A DNA stretch of 64,000 nt from JAHJQQ01 sp963737555 (GTDB lineage Bacteria > Pseudomonadota > Gammaproteobacteria > Thiohalobacterales > Thiohalobacteraceae), in contig CAVTTB010000002.1 of NCBI GenBank assembly GCA_963737555.1, forward strand, positions 310,001 through 374,000. Reading direction: 5' to 3'. Of this stretch, positions 29,653 through 38,883 are shown piece after piece; position 1 is the stretch's first letter; every line of letters starts with the position of its first letter. The position numbers were made by a program, and so were the translations under genes. A model generated the notes under the pieces. It had not been told where the DNA came from. It saw nothing but the letters and a program-made list of their open reading frames with translations, and ran no database searches.

Positions 29653-31664
29653 GGGCTTGCGGGCGCGGGCGCTTCGGGTAAGGGTTGGGTTTCAGCGGTG
29701 GCCGATGGCGTGCCGGGGTACGGGTAATCCGGCAGCAGCGGCGCTTCTTCGTCGGGCAGCAGATTCACACCCTCGTCGCGGATCTGCGTCTGCAAGCCGC
29801 GCATGAAATTGTATTTGTTGGCGCTGATTTCATTGGTGTAGGCCGCATCGCGCAGGATGGACGGCTGGATGAACACCATCAGGTTGCGTTGCACTGTGTC
29901 GGTACGGCGCGACTTGAACAGATTGCCCAGCAGCGGGAGGTCGCCCAACAGCGGCACCTTCTGCTCGCTCTCGTTGATACTGTCATCGAGCAATCCGCCC
30001 AGCACGATCATCTGTCTGTCGTCGACCATCACCGTGGTTTTGATGGATCGCTTGTTGGTGACGATATCCGAAGCACCTTCGACTGGCTTATTTGAGACAT
30101 TGGAAATCTCCTGCTCGATTTCCAGCTTGATGGCATCGCCTTCGTTGATCTGCGGTTTCACCTTCAAGGTCAGACCCACGTCTTGACGTTCAATGGTCTG
30201 GAACGGATTGGTCACGCCCCCTTCACCAGTAGCACCCGTGTCGTAGGTCCCGGTTTTGAAGGGCACGTTCTGTGCGACCACCATTTCCGCTTCCTGATTA
30301 TCCAGCGTCACGAGATTCGGCGTGGATAGGATATTGCTGTCGGAATCGGCGGCAAGCGCCTTTACCAGCACGCCCAGATTGAGTATCTCTTTGCCCAGGA
30401 TCGTGGCTGTCCCTTCGAAGTAGCCCAGACTCAGGCCATCACCTGCCGCGAGCGGGTTCACCGCCGTCGAATTGATGGAAGCGCCCGAGGAGAAATTGGT
30501 GCCGCCGATGGCGCCGGCACCATTCACGTCATCGGTGAAGCGCCATTGCACACCCAGCTCCACCGCCTTGTTCGTGGCGATCTCCGCGATCACCGCCTCG
30601 ATATGCACCTGCGCGCGACGGATATCCAACTGACGGATCACCGCTTCCAGCGAGCGGAACGTATCCGGCGGCGCCGTGATCACCAGCGCATTGGCCGCCT
30701 CATCGGCTTGAATGCTGAGTTCGCCCTGGGACTGCGCGCCCGCGCCGCCGCCACCCGCCGCCTGCCCACCCTTCTGTTCCTGGGCAATGCTGGTGCCCAC
30801 ACCGGTAAGGACTTTGACCAGATCCTCGGCCTTGGAATACTTCAGATAAATGACGTGGGTGTTGCCGCCGCGATCCAACGGCGTATCCAGATGCGAGATC
30901 ACCATGCGTAGACGCAGACGGTCGGCCTTGTCGCCGCCGATCAGCACGCTGTTGGTGCGCTCGTCGGCGATGACCGTGGCCTCGTTGCCAGGCGCCTGCG
31001 GCTGACCCGCCTGCGGCCGATTCAGCGCGCCGATGATGCGCACCACCTCGGCGGCCGAGGCGTACTGCAGGGGCATGACCTCGATCTCGTTGTCGCTCTG
31101 TTGATCCATGCGCCGCACGATAGACACCAGACGTTCAATGTTCTCGGCGCGGTCGGAAATGATCAGCACATTGGTACCGGGATAGGCGGCCATGTGGCCC
31201 TGCTGCGGTATCAGCGGACGCAGGATCGGCACCAATTGCGCGGCGGAGACATTGTTGACCTCGATGACACGCGTGACGACTTCATCACCGCGCCCGGGTT
31301 CCTTATCGCTGGCGCTCGGCACACCCTCGGACTTGGCGTTGACGTCGGGGACAATTTTCACCACCGAACCGCTCGGCACCGCGGCGTAGCCATGCACCTT
31401 GAGGATGGACAGAAAGACCTGATAGACCTCGTCGGACTCCATGGGTTTGGAGGACACCACCGTGACCTTACCCTTGACGCGCGGATCGACGATGAAGTTA
31501 GTGCCGGTCACTTCGGCGACCGTACCAATCAGGGCGCTGAGGTCAGCGTCCTTGAGGTTGAGCGTGACACTGGTGGCCCAGGCATTCTGCCAGGTCAGCA
31601 GCATGGCCAATGCCAATGCCGACAGACCGTTCCGGTGCGCCATCCTGACGTGCATCCCCTTCAT
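29649..31664 (-). CDS. gspD: Type II secretion outer-membrane secretin GspD
   Basis: About 671 residues from ATG 31664, which has GAAGG upstream; a longer open frame to 31727 overlaps gspC. A signal peptide ends near QNAWA. N0 (LNLKDADLSALIGTVAEVTG), several N1-N3 repeats (VIEVNNVSAAQLVPILRPL, VIYLKYSKAEDLVKVLTGVG) and the C-terminal secretin domain with VPLLGDLPLLGNLFKSRR are all present. A Gly/Gln-rich insert (GGQAAGGGGAGAQSQ) lies in N3. It forms the outer-membrane exit pore. Confidence 0.95.
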   Translation of the reverse strand: MKGMHVRMAHRNGLSALALAMLLTWQNAWATSVTLNLKDADLSALIGTVAEVTGTNFIVDPRVKGKVTVVSSKPMESDEVYQVFLSILKVHGYAAVPSGSVVKIVPDVNAKSEGVPSASDKEPGRGDEVVTRVIEVNNVSAAQLVPILRPLIPQQGHMAAYPGTNVLIISDRAENIERLVSIVRRMDQQSDNEIEVMPLQYASAAEVVRIIGALNRPQAGQPQAPGNEATVIADERTNSVLIGGDKADRLRLRMVISHLDTPLDRGGNTHVIYLKYSKAEDLVKVLTGVGTSIAQEQKGGQAAGGGGAGAQSQGELSIQADEAANALVITAPPDTFRSLEAVIRQLDIRRAQVHIEAVIAEIATNKAVELGVQWRFTDDVNGAGAIGGTNFSSGASINSTAVNPLAAGDGLSLGYFEGTATILGKEILNLGVLVKALAADSDSNILSTPNLVTLDNQEAEMVVAQNVPFKTGTYDTGATGEGGVTNPFQTIERQDVGLTLKVKPQINEGDAIKLEIEQEISNVSNKPVEGASDIVTNKRSIKTTVMVDDRQMIVLGGLLDDSINESEQKVPLLGDLPLLGNLFKSRRTDTVQRNLMVFIQPSILRDAAYTNEISANKYNFMRGLQTQIRDEGVNLLPDEEAPLLPDYPYPGTPSATAETQPLPEAPAPASP

Positions 31665-31713
31665 ACCATCCGTACCTTCGATCGTTGTTTTCGAGCTGGC
31701 GGTACCGCCGCGC

Positions 31714-32610
31714 TCATGGAATCGCAACCGACAGGTTTATCTCCTGACCGGCTCGCTCGATACGCAGATCGAGCTGATTACTTTCACGCAGACGCTGCAT
31801 CAGCTCGGCGCCGCGCATTGGGTTATCCATCACCAAACCATTCACTTCTTTGACCAGGTCGCCGGGTTGCAGACCCAATTGGGCGAACAAGGCTGGTTTG
31901 TTGCCCGGGAACAAGCGGAACCCCGAGATACCGCCGCCCGGCGCCGGCGCCGGTACGGCGCGCGCCAGATCCAGCAAGGCTTGGGGATTCTGCGCCATCT
32001 GATCGCGGTAATCGCCGAGCAGGGCACTGGGATCACCCACCGGCGCGAAACCGTTCGCCCCACTCTGATCGAGTTCACCGGACGCGTTGCCCGAAGCGTC
32101 CATCATCTCACGTGGCAAGCGCAAGGTTTCATGCCGGCCGGCACGCATCAGGATGATGCGGTCGGGGTGAATCTCTTTCAGTTCTGCGCCCCCCGGCAAT
32201 TCGGCACCGACGCGGAAAAAATTCTCGGTGCCGTTCGGTTCGGCAACAATTGCACGCGCCTCATTGGCGTCGTCGGAGGATAACACGCCGCGCAAAATCA
32301 AATTAAGCCGGGTCTCGGGGGCATCGATCGGCGCGCTCTCGGCACTCTCGCTGGGTGCCGATGCTGTGGAGTTACCGAACAAATGCCAATTGACGATTTC
32401 GGTGACGTTCAAGCGTGGCTGTGCGGCCGTTGTCGGCGCCACAGCCACAGTATCGGCCGGTGCCTCGGGCAGTTCCGGCGCCGGCACGATCTGCCAGGCT
32501 AACACCGCCAGGCGGTACAGCAGCCAGATTCCGAGCAACAGCGCGACGCCCCGCGCGCTCTGTTCAGCACGCGGCCCCTGTAGCCAATCAATAACCTGGT
32601 TTAACTGCAT
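31714..32610 (-). CDS. gspC: Type II secretion inner-membrane protein GspC
   Basis: About 298 residues from ATG 32610 (MQLNQVIDWLQG). One N-terminal membrane anchor (VALLLGIWLLYRLAVLAW), a Pro/Ala-rich linker, the homology region (NLILRGVLSSDDANEARAIV) and a C-terminal PDZ domain (FAQLGLQPGDLVKEVNGLVM). GspC joins the inner-membrane platform to the GspD secretin and may select substrates. First gene of the gspCDEF group; a ribosome site is not obvious, and a longer form with an upstream start is possible. Confidence 0.88.
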   Translation of the reverse strand: MQLNQVIDWLQGPRAEQSARGVALLLGIWLLYRLAVLAWQIVPAPELPEAPADTVAVAPTTAAQPRLNVTEIVNWHLFGNSTASAPSESAESAPIDAPETRLNLILRGVLSSDDANEARAIVAEPNGTENFFRVGAELPGGAELKEIHPDRIILMRAGRHETLRLPREMMDASGNASGELDQSGANGFAPVGDPSALLGDYRDQMAQNPQALLDLARAVPAPAPGGGISGFRLFPGNKPALFAQLGLQPGDLVKEVNGLVMDNPMRGAELMQRLRESNQLDLRIERAGQEINLSVAIP

Positions 32611-32654
32611 AGCAGCCACATTTCTACCCAAACCGTATACGGTCAATCGTTGCG

Positions 32655-33944
32655 TTAGCGGCGCCGCTGCCCGCCGCCTGCACCCTGCCGGGAACTACCA
32701 CCACCGGGCCGCTTGCCACCACCACTCCCGGGACGCCGCGGCGGGCGTTCGGTCTTCACCGGCGGTAGCAGCTCGGCGAACATCTCCGCCCCGGGGTTTT
32801 CCACCAGGAGCTTGTGCCCAATATAGCGCTCGATATCCGGCAGCGAATAGACATAAGTCTCACAGGCAAAGCTGATCGCATCGCCGTCGGCGCCCAAGCG
32901 TGCGGTACGACCGATGCGGTGCACGTAGTCTTCCGCCTCCTGCGGCAGATCATAGTTAAACACATGACTGACATCAGGAATGTGCAGGCCACGCGCGGCC
33001 ACATCGGTTGCCACCAGCACCGGCAAATCACCCGACTGGAAGCGTTCCAGCAAGGCTTGGCGCTTGTTTTGCGGCACATCGCCCGAGAGGATCGCGGAGG
33101 AGAAACCGTTACTTTCCAGATAGCCCCAGACCCGGTCGGCATCGCGCTTGGTATTGACGAACACGATACTGCGGCGCGGGTCCATGTGTTTGAGCAGACC
33201 GATAAGCAGGCGCACCTTTTCGTCGTTGGCGGTGTGGTAGAGCACCTGACGCACGCGGTCAGCCGTGACATTCTCGGTTTCGACCTTGATCAGACGCGGA
33301 TTGTTCATGTGCTCATAGGCGAGCTCGGTCACCCGATGCGACAGGGTTGCCGAGAACAGCAGCCCCAGGCGCTGTTCGGGCGGCGGGCAACGGCGCAGCA
33401 GGAAACGGATGTCCTTGATGAAACCGAGATCGAACATGCGATCGGCCTCGTCGAGCACAATCACCTGCGCGGCCTGCAGATCGAACACATGCTGTTTGAA
33501 ATAATCGATGATGCGCCCGGGTGTGCCGATCAAGACATCGACACCCTCTTCTATTGCCTTGCGCTGCTGGTCATAGCCGGTGCCGCCGTAGGCCAGGCCG
33601 AACACCAGTCCGACATGCTTGCCAAGGATCTGGGCATCGGAATGGATCTGAATCGCCAGTTCGCGCGTCGGCGCCAGTACCAAGGCCCGCGGCTGATTGG
33701 CACGCCGCCCGGGTTTCGATGGATGCGTGAGCAGATGCTGGAACAGCGCCACGAGAAATGCCGCCGTCTTGCCCGTACCGGTCTGCGCCTGACCGGCGAT
33801 ATCCTGACCCTGCAGCGCCACGGGGAGGGTCTGCGCCTGGATCGGCGTACAGAAATCAAACCCGGCATCCGTCAGTCCGCGGAGGGTGGAATCGGCCAAG
33901 CCCAACTCGGCAAACCGAAGTGTCGTTAGATGTTGTTCTCCCAT
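32655..33944 (-). CDS. rhlB: DEAD-box RNA helicase RhlB
   Basis: A 429-residue ATP-dependent RNA helicase, close to RhlB of the RNA degradosome. Motifs: Q motif FCTPIQAQTLP, I AQTGTGKT, Ia PTRELA, II VLDEADRM, III SATL, V VATDVAARGLH and VI HRIGRTARLG. LAYGGTGYDQQ and FDLGFIKDIRFLLRR are RhlB-type. The C-terminal tail is basic and Gly/Arg-rich. It is divergent to trxA and rho, the same neighbours as in enterobacteria, which supports the name. Confidence 0.92.
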   Translation of the reverse strand: MGEQHLTTLRFAELGLADSTLRGLTDAGFDFCTPIQAQTLPVALQGQDIAGQAQTGTGKTAAFLVALFQHLLTHPSKPGRRANQPRALVLAPTRELAIQIHSDAQILGKHVGLVFGLAYGGTGYDQQRKAIEEGVDVLIGTPGRIIDYFKQHVFDLQAAQVIVLDEADRMFDLGFIKDIRFLLRRCPPPEQRLGLLFSATLSHRVTELAYEHMNNPRLIKVETENVTADRVRQVLYHTANDEKVRLLIGLLKHMDPRRSIVFVNTKRDADRVWGYLESNGFSSAILSGDVPQNKRQALLERFQSGDLPVLVATDVAARGLHIPDVSHVFNYDLPQEAEDYVHRIGRTARLGADGDAISFACETYVYSLPDIERYIGHKLLVENPGAEMFAELLPPVKTERPPRRPGSGGGKRPGGGSSRQGAGGGQRRR

Positions 33945-34222
33945 AACGAGTTAGCATAACCGAAAACCCGCTTGTAGTGGACTTGCATTCGACGCTGGAT
34001 TGGGCTCAAATGGCGGCCATCGATATCCGGCAGAATCACCCGCCCGCACACGCAGTTCGTTAACCGTCCGCAGCCCCGTCCCGTGCAGCCTTGTGCCGCC
34101 ATCCCGGAAGGGAGCCGACCGCCATCCGCGGCACCGGCGTATAGCTCCGAACGACAAGCAACGCGACACTGGGCTGGGCTGGTTTTACCGGACTCACCCG
34201 AAAACCCATGAGGAGATGCACT

Positions 34223-34549
34223 TTGAGCGATCACATTGTCTATGTCACCGACGCGTCGTTTGAAGCCGATGTACTGAAATCCGGCGAGCCGGTCCTGGTG
34301 GATTACTGGGCGGAATGGTGCGGCCCGTGCAAGATGATCGCGCCGATCCTCGATGAAATCGCCGCCGAATACACCGGCAAGGTCAAGATTGCCAAACTCA
34401 ACATCGACGAGAACCCGCAGACACCGCCGCGTTATGGCATCCGTGGCATTCCGACGCTGATGTTGTTCAAGAACGGTAATGTGGAAGCCACCAAGGTTGG
34501 CGCAGTTTCCAAATCCCAGTTGACGGCCTTTATCGACAGCAACCTGTAA
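34223..34549 (+). CDS. trxA: Thioredoxin 1
   Basis: A 108-residue cytoplasmic disulfide reductase with the active site WCGPCK and the conserved cis-proline in RGIPTLMLF. Length is exactly that of Trx1. I take TTG 34223 as start because AGGAG lies seven bases upstream; ATG 34208 would place the ribosome site inside the gene. rho follows on the same strand. Confidence 0.95.
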   Translation: MSDHIVYVTDASFEADVLKSGEPVLVDYWAEWCGPCKMIAPILDEIAAEYTGKVKIAKLNIDENPQTPPRYGIRGIPTLMLFKNGNVEATKVGAVSKSQLTAFIDSNL

Positions 34550-34553
34550 GGCT

Positions 34554-34601
34554 ATCGGCAGCGTTTTGCGCCGAGCGGGTCTGACGCTGGACGCTGCCGA
34601 T
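34554..34601 (+). terminator. Hairpin between trxA and rho
   Basis: ATCGGCAGCG at 34554-34563 pairs perfectly with CGCTGCCGAT at 34592-34601, starting five bases after the trxA stop. There is no long T-run. It may end trxA transcripts or form part of the rho leader, which in relatives is used for autoregulation. The remaining leader to 34776 shows no further clear structure to me. Confidence 0.45.
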
Positions 34602-34776
34602 TAAGCATGCTAGCCTTGCCCGCATTCAGGTATAAGAAACAGTACCGCTGATCGTTTTCGCCGCCACCGGCAATCCCCCGTTCAATACGCAGTTCCCGGC
34701 CCATTCGGGCTAGACACATTGTCATTCCCAACTTAGAAGCCGCACCTCCAATCCAATCACCGCTCAAGAAACCATT

Positions 34777-36033
34777 ATGAATCTGACTGAACTCAAGAAA
34801 AAACCCGCACACGAAATTATCGAACTCGCTCAGGAAATGGGCATCGAAGGCGCCGCCCGATCGCGCAAACAGGATGTGATTTTCTCCATCCTGAAGTCGC
34901 ACGCGAAAAGCGGCGAGGACATCTCCGGCGACGGCGTATTGGAAATATTGCAGGACGGTTTCGGTTTCCTGCGCTCGGCGGACAGCTCCTATCTCGCCGG
35001 CCCCGACGACATCTACGTCTCGCCGAGTCAGATCCGCCGCTTCAATCTGCGCACCGGCGACACGGTCTCCGGCAAGATCCGGCCGCCGAAAGAAGGCGAG
35101 CGTTATTTCGCGCTGCTCAAGGTCAGCGAGATCAATTTCGAGTCGCCCGAGAATGCCAAGAACAAAGTCCTATTTGAAAATCTCACCCCGCTGCACCCGA
35201 CCCGACGCCTGAAACTCGAACTCGGCAACGGCAGCACCGAAGACATCACCCCGCGCGTCATCGATCTCGCCTCGCCGATCGGCATGGGCCAGCGCGGCCT
35301 GATCGTGTCGCCGCCCAAAGCCGGTAAGACCATGCTGCTGCAGAACATCGCGCAGAGCATCGCCGCCAACCATCCCGAGTGTTATCTGATCGTGTTGCTG
35401 ATCGACGAGCGTCCGGAAGAAGTGACGGAGATGGTGCGTTCGGTGCGCGGTGAAGTCGTGTCGTCGACCTTCGACGAACCGGCCAGCCGCCACGTGCAGG
35501 TTGCCGAGATGGTGATCGAGAAGGCCAAGCGTCTGGTCGAACACAAACGCGACGTAGTGATCCTGCTCGACTCCATCACCCGTCTGGCGCGCGCCTACAA
35601 CACCGTGGTGCCGTCGTCCGGCAAAGTGCTGACCGGCGGTGTTGATGCCAACGCACTGCAACGGCCGAAACGCTTCTTCGGCGCCGCACGTAATATCGAG
35701 GAAGGCGGTTCGCTGACGATTCTCGCCACTGCGCTGGTCGAGACCGGTTCGCGCATGGATGACGTCATCTACGAAGAATTCAAAGGCACCGGCAACATGG
35801 AAATCCACATGGATCGCCGCATCGCCGAGAAACGCGTCTACCCGGCCATCAACATCAATCGCTCAGGCACCCGCCGCGAAGAACTGCTCACCAAGCCGGA
35901 TGAATTGCAGAAGATGTGGATCCTGCGCAAGCTGCTGCACCCGATGGACGAACTTGCCGCCATGGAATTCCTGCTCGACAAGCTCAAAGACACCAAGAAC
36001 AACGCCGAATTCTTCGACTCGATGCGGCGCTGA
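34777..36033 (+). CDS. rho: Transcription termination factor Rho
   Basis: A 418-residue hexameric RNA-dependent ATPase that ends transcription. It begins MNLTELKKKPAHEIIELA, then the OB-fold RNA-binding site with DGFGFLRS. Walker A is PKAGKTML, Walker B VVILLDSITRLARAYN, the Q-loop TGGVDANALQRPKRFFGAAR and the R-loop region KGTGNMEIHMDRRIAEKR. Length is that of the E. coli protein (419). Complete and undisturbed. Confidence 0.98.
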   Translation: MNLTELKKKPAHEIIELAQEMGIEGAARSRKQDVIFSILKSHAKSGEDISGDGVLEILQDGFGFLRSADSSYLAGPDDIYVSPSQIRRFNLRTGDTVSGKIRPPKEGERYFALLKVSEINFESPENAKNKVLFENLTPLHPTRRLKLELGNGSTEDITPRVIDLASPIGMGQRGLIVSPPKAGKTMLLQNIAQSIAANHPECYLIVLLIDERPEEVTEMVRSVRGEVVSSTFDEPASRHVQVAEMVIEKAKRLVEHKRDVVILLDSITRLARAYNTVVPSSGKVLTGGVDANALQRPKRFFGAARNIEEGGSLTILATALVETGSRMDDVIYEEFKGTGNMEIHMDRRIAEKRVYPAININRSGTRREELLTKPDELQKMWILRKLLHPMDELAAMEFLLDKLKDTKNNAEFFDSMRR

Positions 36034-36050
36034 AGTAACACGTGGAAATC

Positions 36051-36124
36051 AGCTCTGCCGCGGTGGCAGCGTACAGACGCTGACCCCAAGATCTTGTCCG
36101 CCGTGTACCGCAACGGGCAGAGCT
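36051..36124. other. Inverted repeat between convergent rho and glgP
   Basis: AGCTCTGCC at 36051-36059 pairs with GGCAGAGCT at 36116-36124, with a smaller CTGCC/GGCAG hairpin near the left arm. In the short convergent gap this could end both transcripts, but no T-runs accompany it. Confidence 0.35.
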
Positions 36125-36141
36125 ACGATCTTCCAGGAAGC

Positions 36142-38619
36142 CTATTCCCGCTCCACCCGCTTCACATCCCAGATTCTTTCTGCATATTCCATGATGGTAC
36201 GGTCGCTGGAGAAACGCGCCAACCTGGACACATTCAGGATCGCCTGACGTGTCCATTCCTCAGGATCGCGATACACGCGATCGACCTCGCTTTGCGCCCG
36301 CATATAGTCCGCATAATCGGCCAACAGCAGATACTGATCGCCGTGCTTCAATAGCGCATCGATAATCGGTCGATAACGTTCCGGCTCGCCGGGCGAGAAG
36401 AACCCACTGCCGATCATATCCAACACCTGACGCAACTGTGGATTGCTGTCGTAATACTCGCGCGCGTTGTAACCGCGCTCACGCAGCGCCGCAAGCCCGA
36501 CACGATCCAGCCCGAATAAGAAGAAATTCTCCGCGCCCACTGCCTCGCGCATTTCCACATTGGCGCCATCCAGGGTGCCGATGGTCAGCGCGCCATTCAG
36601 GCTCAGCTTCATATTGCCGGTACCCGAGGCCTCGGTACCCACCGTGGATATCTGCTCGGAGAGATCCGCCGCGGGAATGATATCCCCGGCCGTACTGACA
36701 TCGTAATTGGGTATGAACACCACCTTGAGCCGCTCATTCACTGCCGGATCATTATTGACCACATCGGCGACATCGTGGATCAGACGGATGATGAGCTTTG
36801 CCGTGGCATAACCCGGCGCGGCCTTACCGCCGAAAATCACCGTGCGCGGCACGCGCTCACTGGCATTGCCACTGCGCAGCTCGTTGTACAGCGTCACAAT
36901 ATGCAGGACGTTGAGCAACTGGCGTTTGTATTCATGGATGCGTTTGATCTGCACATCGAACAACGAATCGACATTCACCTCGACGCCAACGCGCGTCCTG
37001 ATAACCTGAGCAAGACGCAGTTTGTTGTCGCGTTTCACCGCGCGGAACTCGGCCCGGAACACCGCATCATCCGCAAACGGTGTGAGCTGAACGATCTCGC
37101 TGAGATCACCGAGCCAATCGTGTCGTATGCGTGACGAGATCAGCTTGGTAAGCCCCGGGTTGGCCTGATTTACCCAGCGCCGCGGCGTCACACCGTTGGT
37201 GATATTGATGATGCGATCCGGGTAACAGCGATCGAAATCTTTGAAGATGGTTTCACGCATCAAATCTGTATGAATCTGCGACACACCATTGACCTTATGA
37301 CTGCCGACGATGGCCAGATGCGCCATGCGCACACGTCGCGTACCGCGCTCGTCGATCAGCGACATACGCTGCACCAACTCGTTGTCGCCAGGATATCTGT
37401 GTCGCACCTCTTCCAGGAAACGGCGATTGATCTCGTAAATGATCTGCATATGCCGTGGCAGCAGCTGACTGATCAGATCCACTTCCCAGGTTTCCAGCGC
37501 TTCGGGCATGAGGGTGTGATTGGTGTAGGCGAATACCCGGCGCGTCAAACCCCACGCCGCATCCCAATCCAGATGATGCATATCCACCAGCAGACGCATC
37601 ATCTCGGCGACCGAGATGGATGGATGCGTGTCGTTGAGCTGAATCGCCACTTTATCCGGCAGGTCATCGAAGTTTTTGCGATGCCGCACATAGCGATGCA
37701 GGATGTCTTGCAGCGAGGCGCTGACAAAGAAATACTGTTGCTTCAGGCGCAACTCGCGCCCCATGGTGGTGGTGTCATCCGGATACAGCACGCGCGAGAT
37801 ATTTTCAGTGTGGTTCTTGTCTTCGACGGCCTTGATGTAATTGCCTTCGTTGAAATACTTCAGATCGAATTCACGCGACGACTTGGCCGACCACAGCCGC
37901 ATATTGTTGACGGTGTTGACGTGATATCCCGGCACCGGCGTGTCATACGCCATGGCCATGACATCTTCGGTTTCCACCCAATGATGATGCACGCGACCAT
38001 CCTCACCGGGGTATTCCACTACCCGCCCGCCGAAGTGCACCGGATAGAGAATCTCCGGGCGCGGAAATTCCCAGGGATTGCCGTAGCGCAACCAGTTTTC
38101 CGGCGTCTCGATCTGATTGCCATCCTTGATGGTCTGGTTGAACATGCCGTATTCGTAACGAATGCCATAGCCGTAACCCGGCAGGCGCAGTGTCGCCATG
38201 GAATCCAGGAAGCAGGCGGCCAGGCGCCCGAGACCGCCGTTACCCAGCGCCGCATCCGGCTCCTGATTGCGCAACTCTTCCATGTCGAGACCCATCGACA
38301 GCAACGCCTTGCGGGTCTCTTCCTCGACATCCATGTTGAGCACGCTGTTGACCAAGGTACGGCCGATCAGAAATTCCAGCGACAGGTAATACACGCGCTT
38401 GGCATCCTGCCGGTAGTAGCTGCGCATGGTTTCCATCCAGCGCTCCATCAGGCGGTCGCGCAGGGCGTAGGCGAGCGATGAATACCAGTCGCGCGGCTTG
38501 GCCGTGTAGGCATCTTTACCCACGGAGTAGACCAGACGATTGGCGATGGAACGTTTGAGAGAGGCCTCGTCGAGGCCCAGCGGATCGAATCGGAACGCGC
38601 CCGGATTGATCGGAGTCAT
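36142..38619 (-). CDS. glgP: Glycogen/maltodextrin phosphorylase
   Basis: An 825-residue GT35 enzyme that releases glucose-1-phosphate from glycogen. It has NGGLGRLAACFLDSMATL, YGIRYEYGMF, QLNDTHPSISVAEMMRLL, NGVTPRRW and the PLP-lysine region EASGTGNMKLSLNGALTIG with GTLDGANVEM. Length is normal. No other glycogen gene is next to it. It is transcribed alone, towards rho. Confidence 0.96.
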   Translation of the reverse strand: MTPINPGAFRFDPLGLDEASLKRSIANRLVYSVGKDAYTAKPRDWYSSLAYALRDRLMERWMETMRSYYRQDAKRVYYLSLEFLIGRTLVNSVLNMDVEEETRKALLSMGLDMEELRNQEPDAALGNGGLGRLAACFLDSMATLRLPGYGYGIRYEYGMFNQTIKDGNQIETPENWLRYGNPWEFPRPEILYPVHFGGRVVEYPGEDGRVHHHWVETEDVMAMAYDTPVPGYHVNTVNNMRLWSAKSSREFDLKYFNEGNYIKAVEDKNHTENISRVLYPDDTTTMGRELRLKQQYFFVSASLQDILHRYVRHRKNFDDLPDKVAIQLNDTHPSISVAEMMRLLVDMHHLDWDAAWGLTRRVFAYTNHTLMPEALETWEVDLISQLLPRHMQIIYEINRRFLEEVRHRYPGDNELVQRMSLIDERGTRRVRMAHLAIVGSHKVNGVSQIHTDLMRETIFKDFDRCYPDRIINITNGVTPRRWVNQANPGLTKLISSRIRHDWLGDLSEIVQLTPFADDAVFRAEFRAVKRDNKLRLAQVIRTRVGVEVNVDSLFDVQIKRIHEYKRQLLNVLHIVTLYNELRSGNASERVPRTVIFGGKAAPGYATAKLIIRLIHDVADVVNNDPAVNERLKVVFIPNYDVSTAGDIIPAADLSEQISTVGTEASGTGNMKLSLNGALTIGTLDGANVEMREAVGAENFFLFGLDRVGLAALRERGYNAREYYDSNPQLRQVLDMIGSGFFSPGEPERYRPIIDALLKHGDQYLLLADYADYMRAQSEVDRVYRDPEEWTRQAILNVSRLARFSSDRTIMEYAERIWDVKRVERE

Positions 38620-38765
38620 GCATCACCACCCTGTGGGGTGCCGGCGGCTGCCGACGGAGTAAGTGTAGTGGTTAGCAATGGCTGTGCCAGGGGTGGCGAT
38701 GCCGACACACCGCCGTCGTGGCGGACGAGATCGTAATTCCACTGTCTGCCTGAACACCACCGAGG

Positions 38766-38870
38766 TGGGGACAGACCTTTAGTTCTGTCCCCGTGGTGGC
38801 GTCCACACAGCTGAATAGAATCATGTTCGTGGAACGCACGGACGGGGACAGAACTAAAGGTCTGTCCCCA
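38766..38870. repeat. REP-like pair: 27-bp perfect inverted repeat with GGGGACAGA cores
   Basis: 38766-38792 and 38844-38870 are exact reverse complements. Each arm is itself a small palindrome (GGGGACAGA...TCTGTCCCC). This architecture resembles REP/BIME elements mobilised by REP-associated transposases; no such transposase is in the window. It lies in the 264-base gap between the divergent-looking glgP start and purD end. Confidence 0.8.
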
Positions 38871-38883
38871 CGACGGCGGCACG

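Noticed and set aside
28204..29727. 507-codon plus-strand open frame opposite gspE
   Set aside because: It mirrors gspE codon structure, has no motifs and gspE itself is unmistakable.
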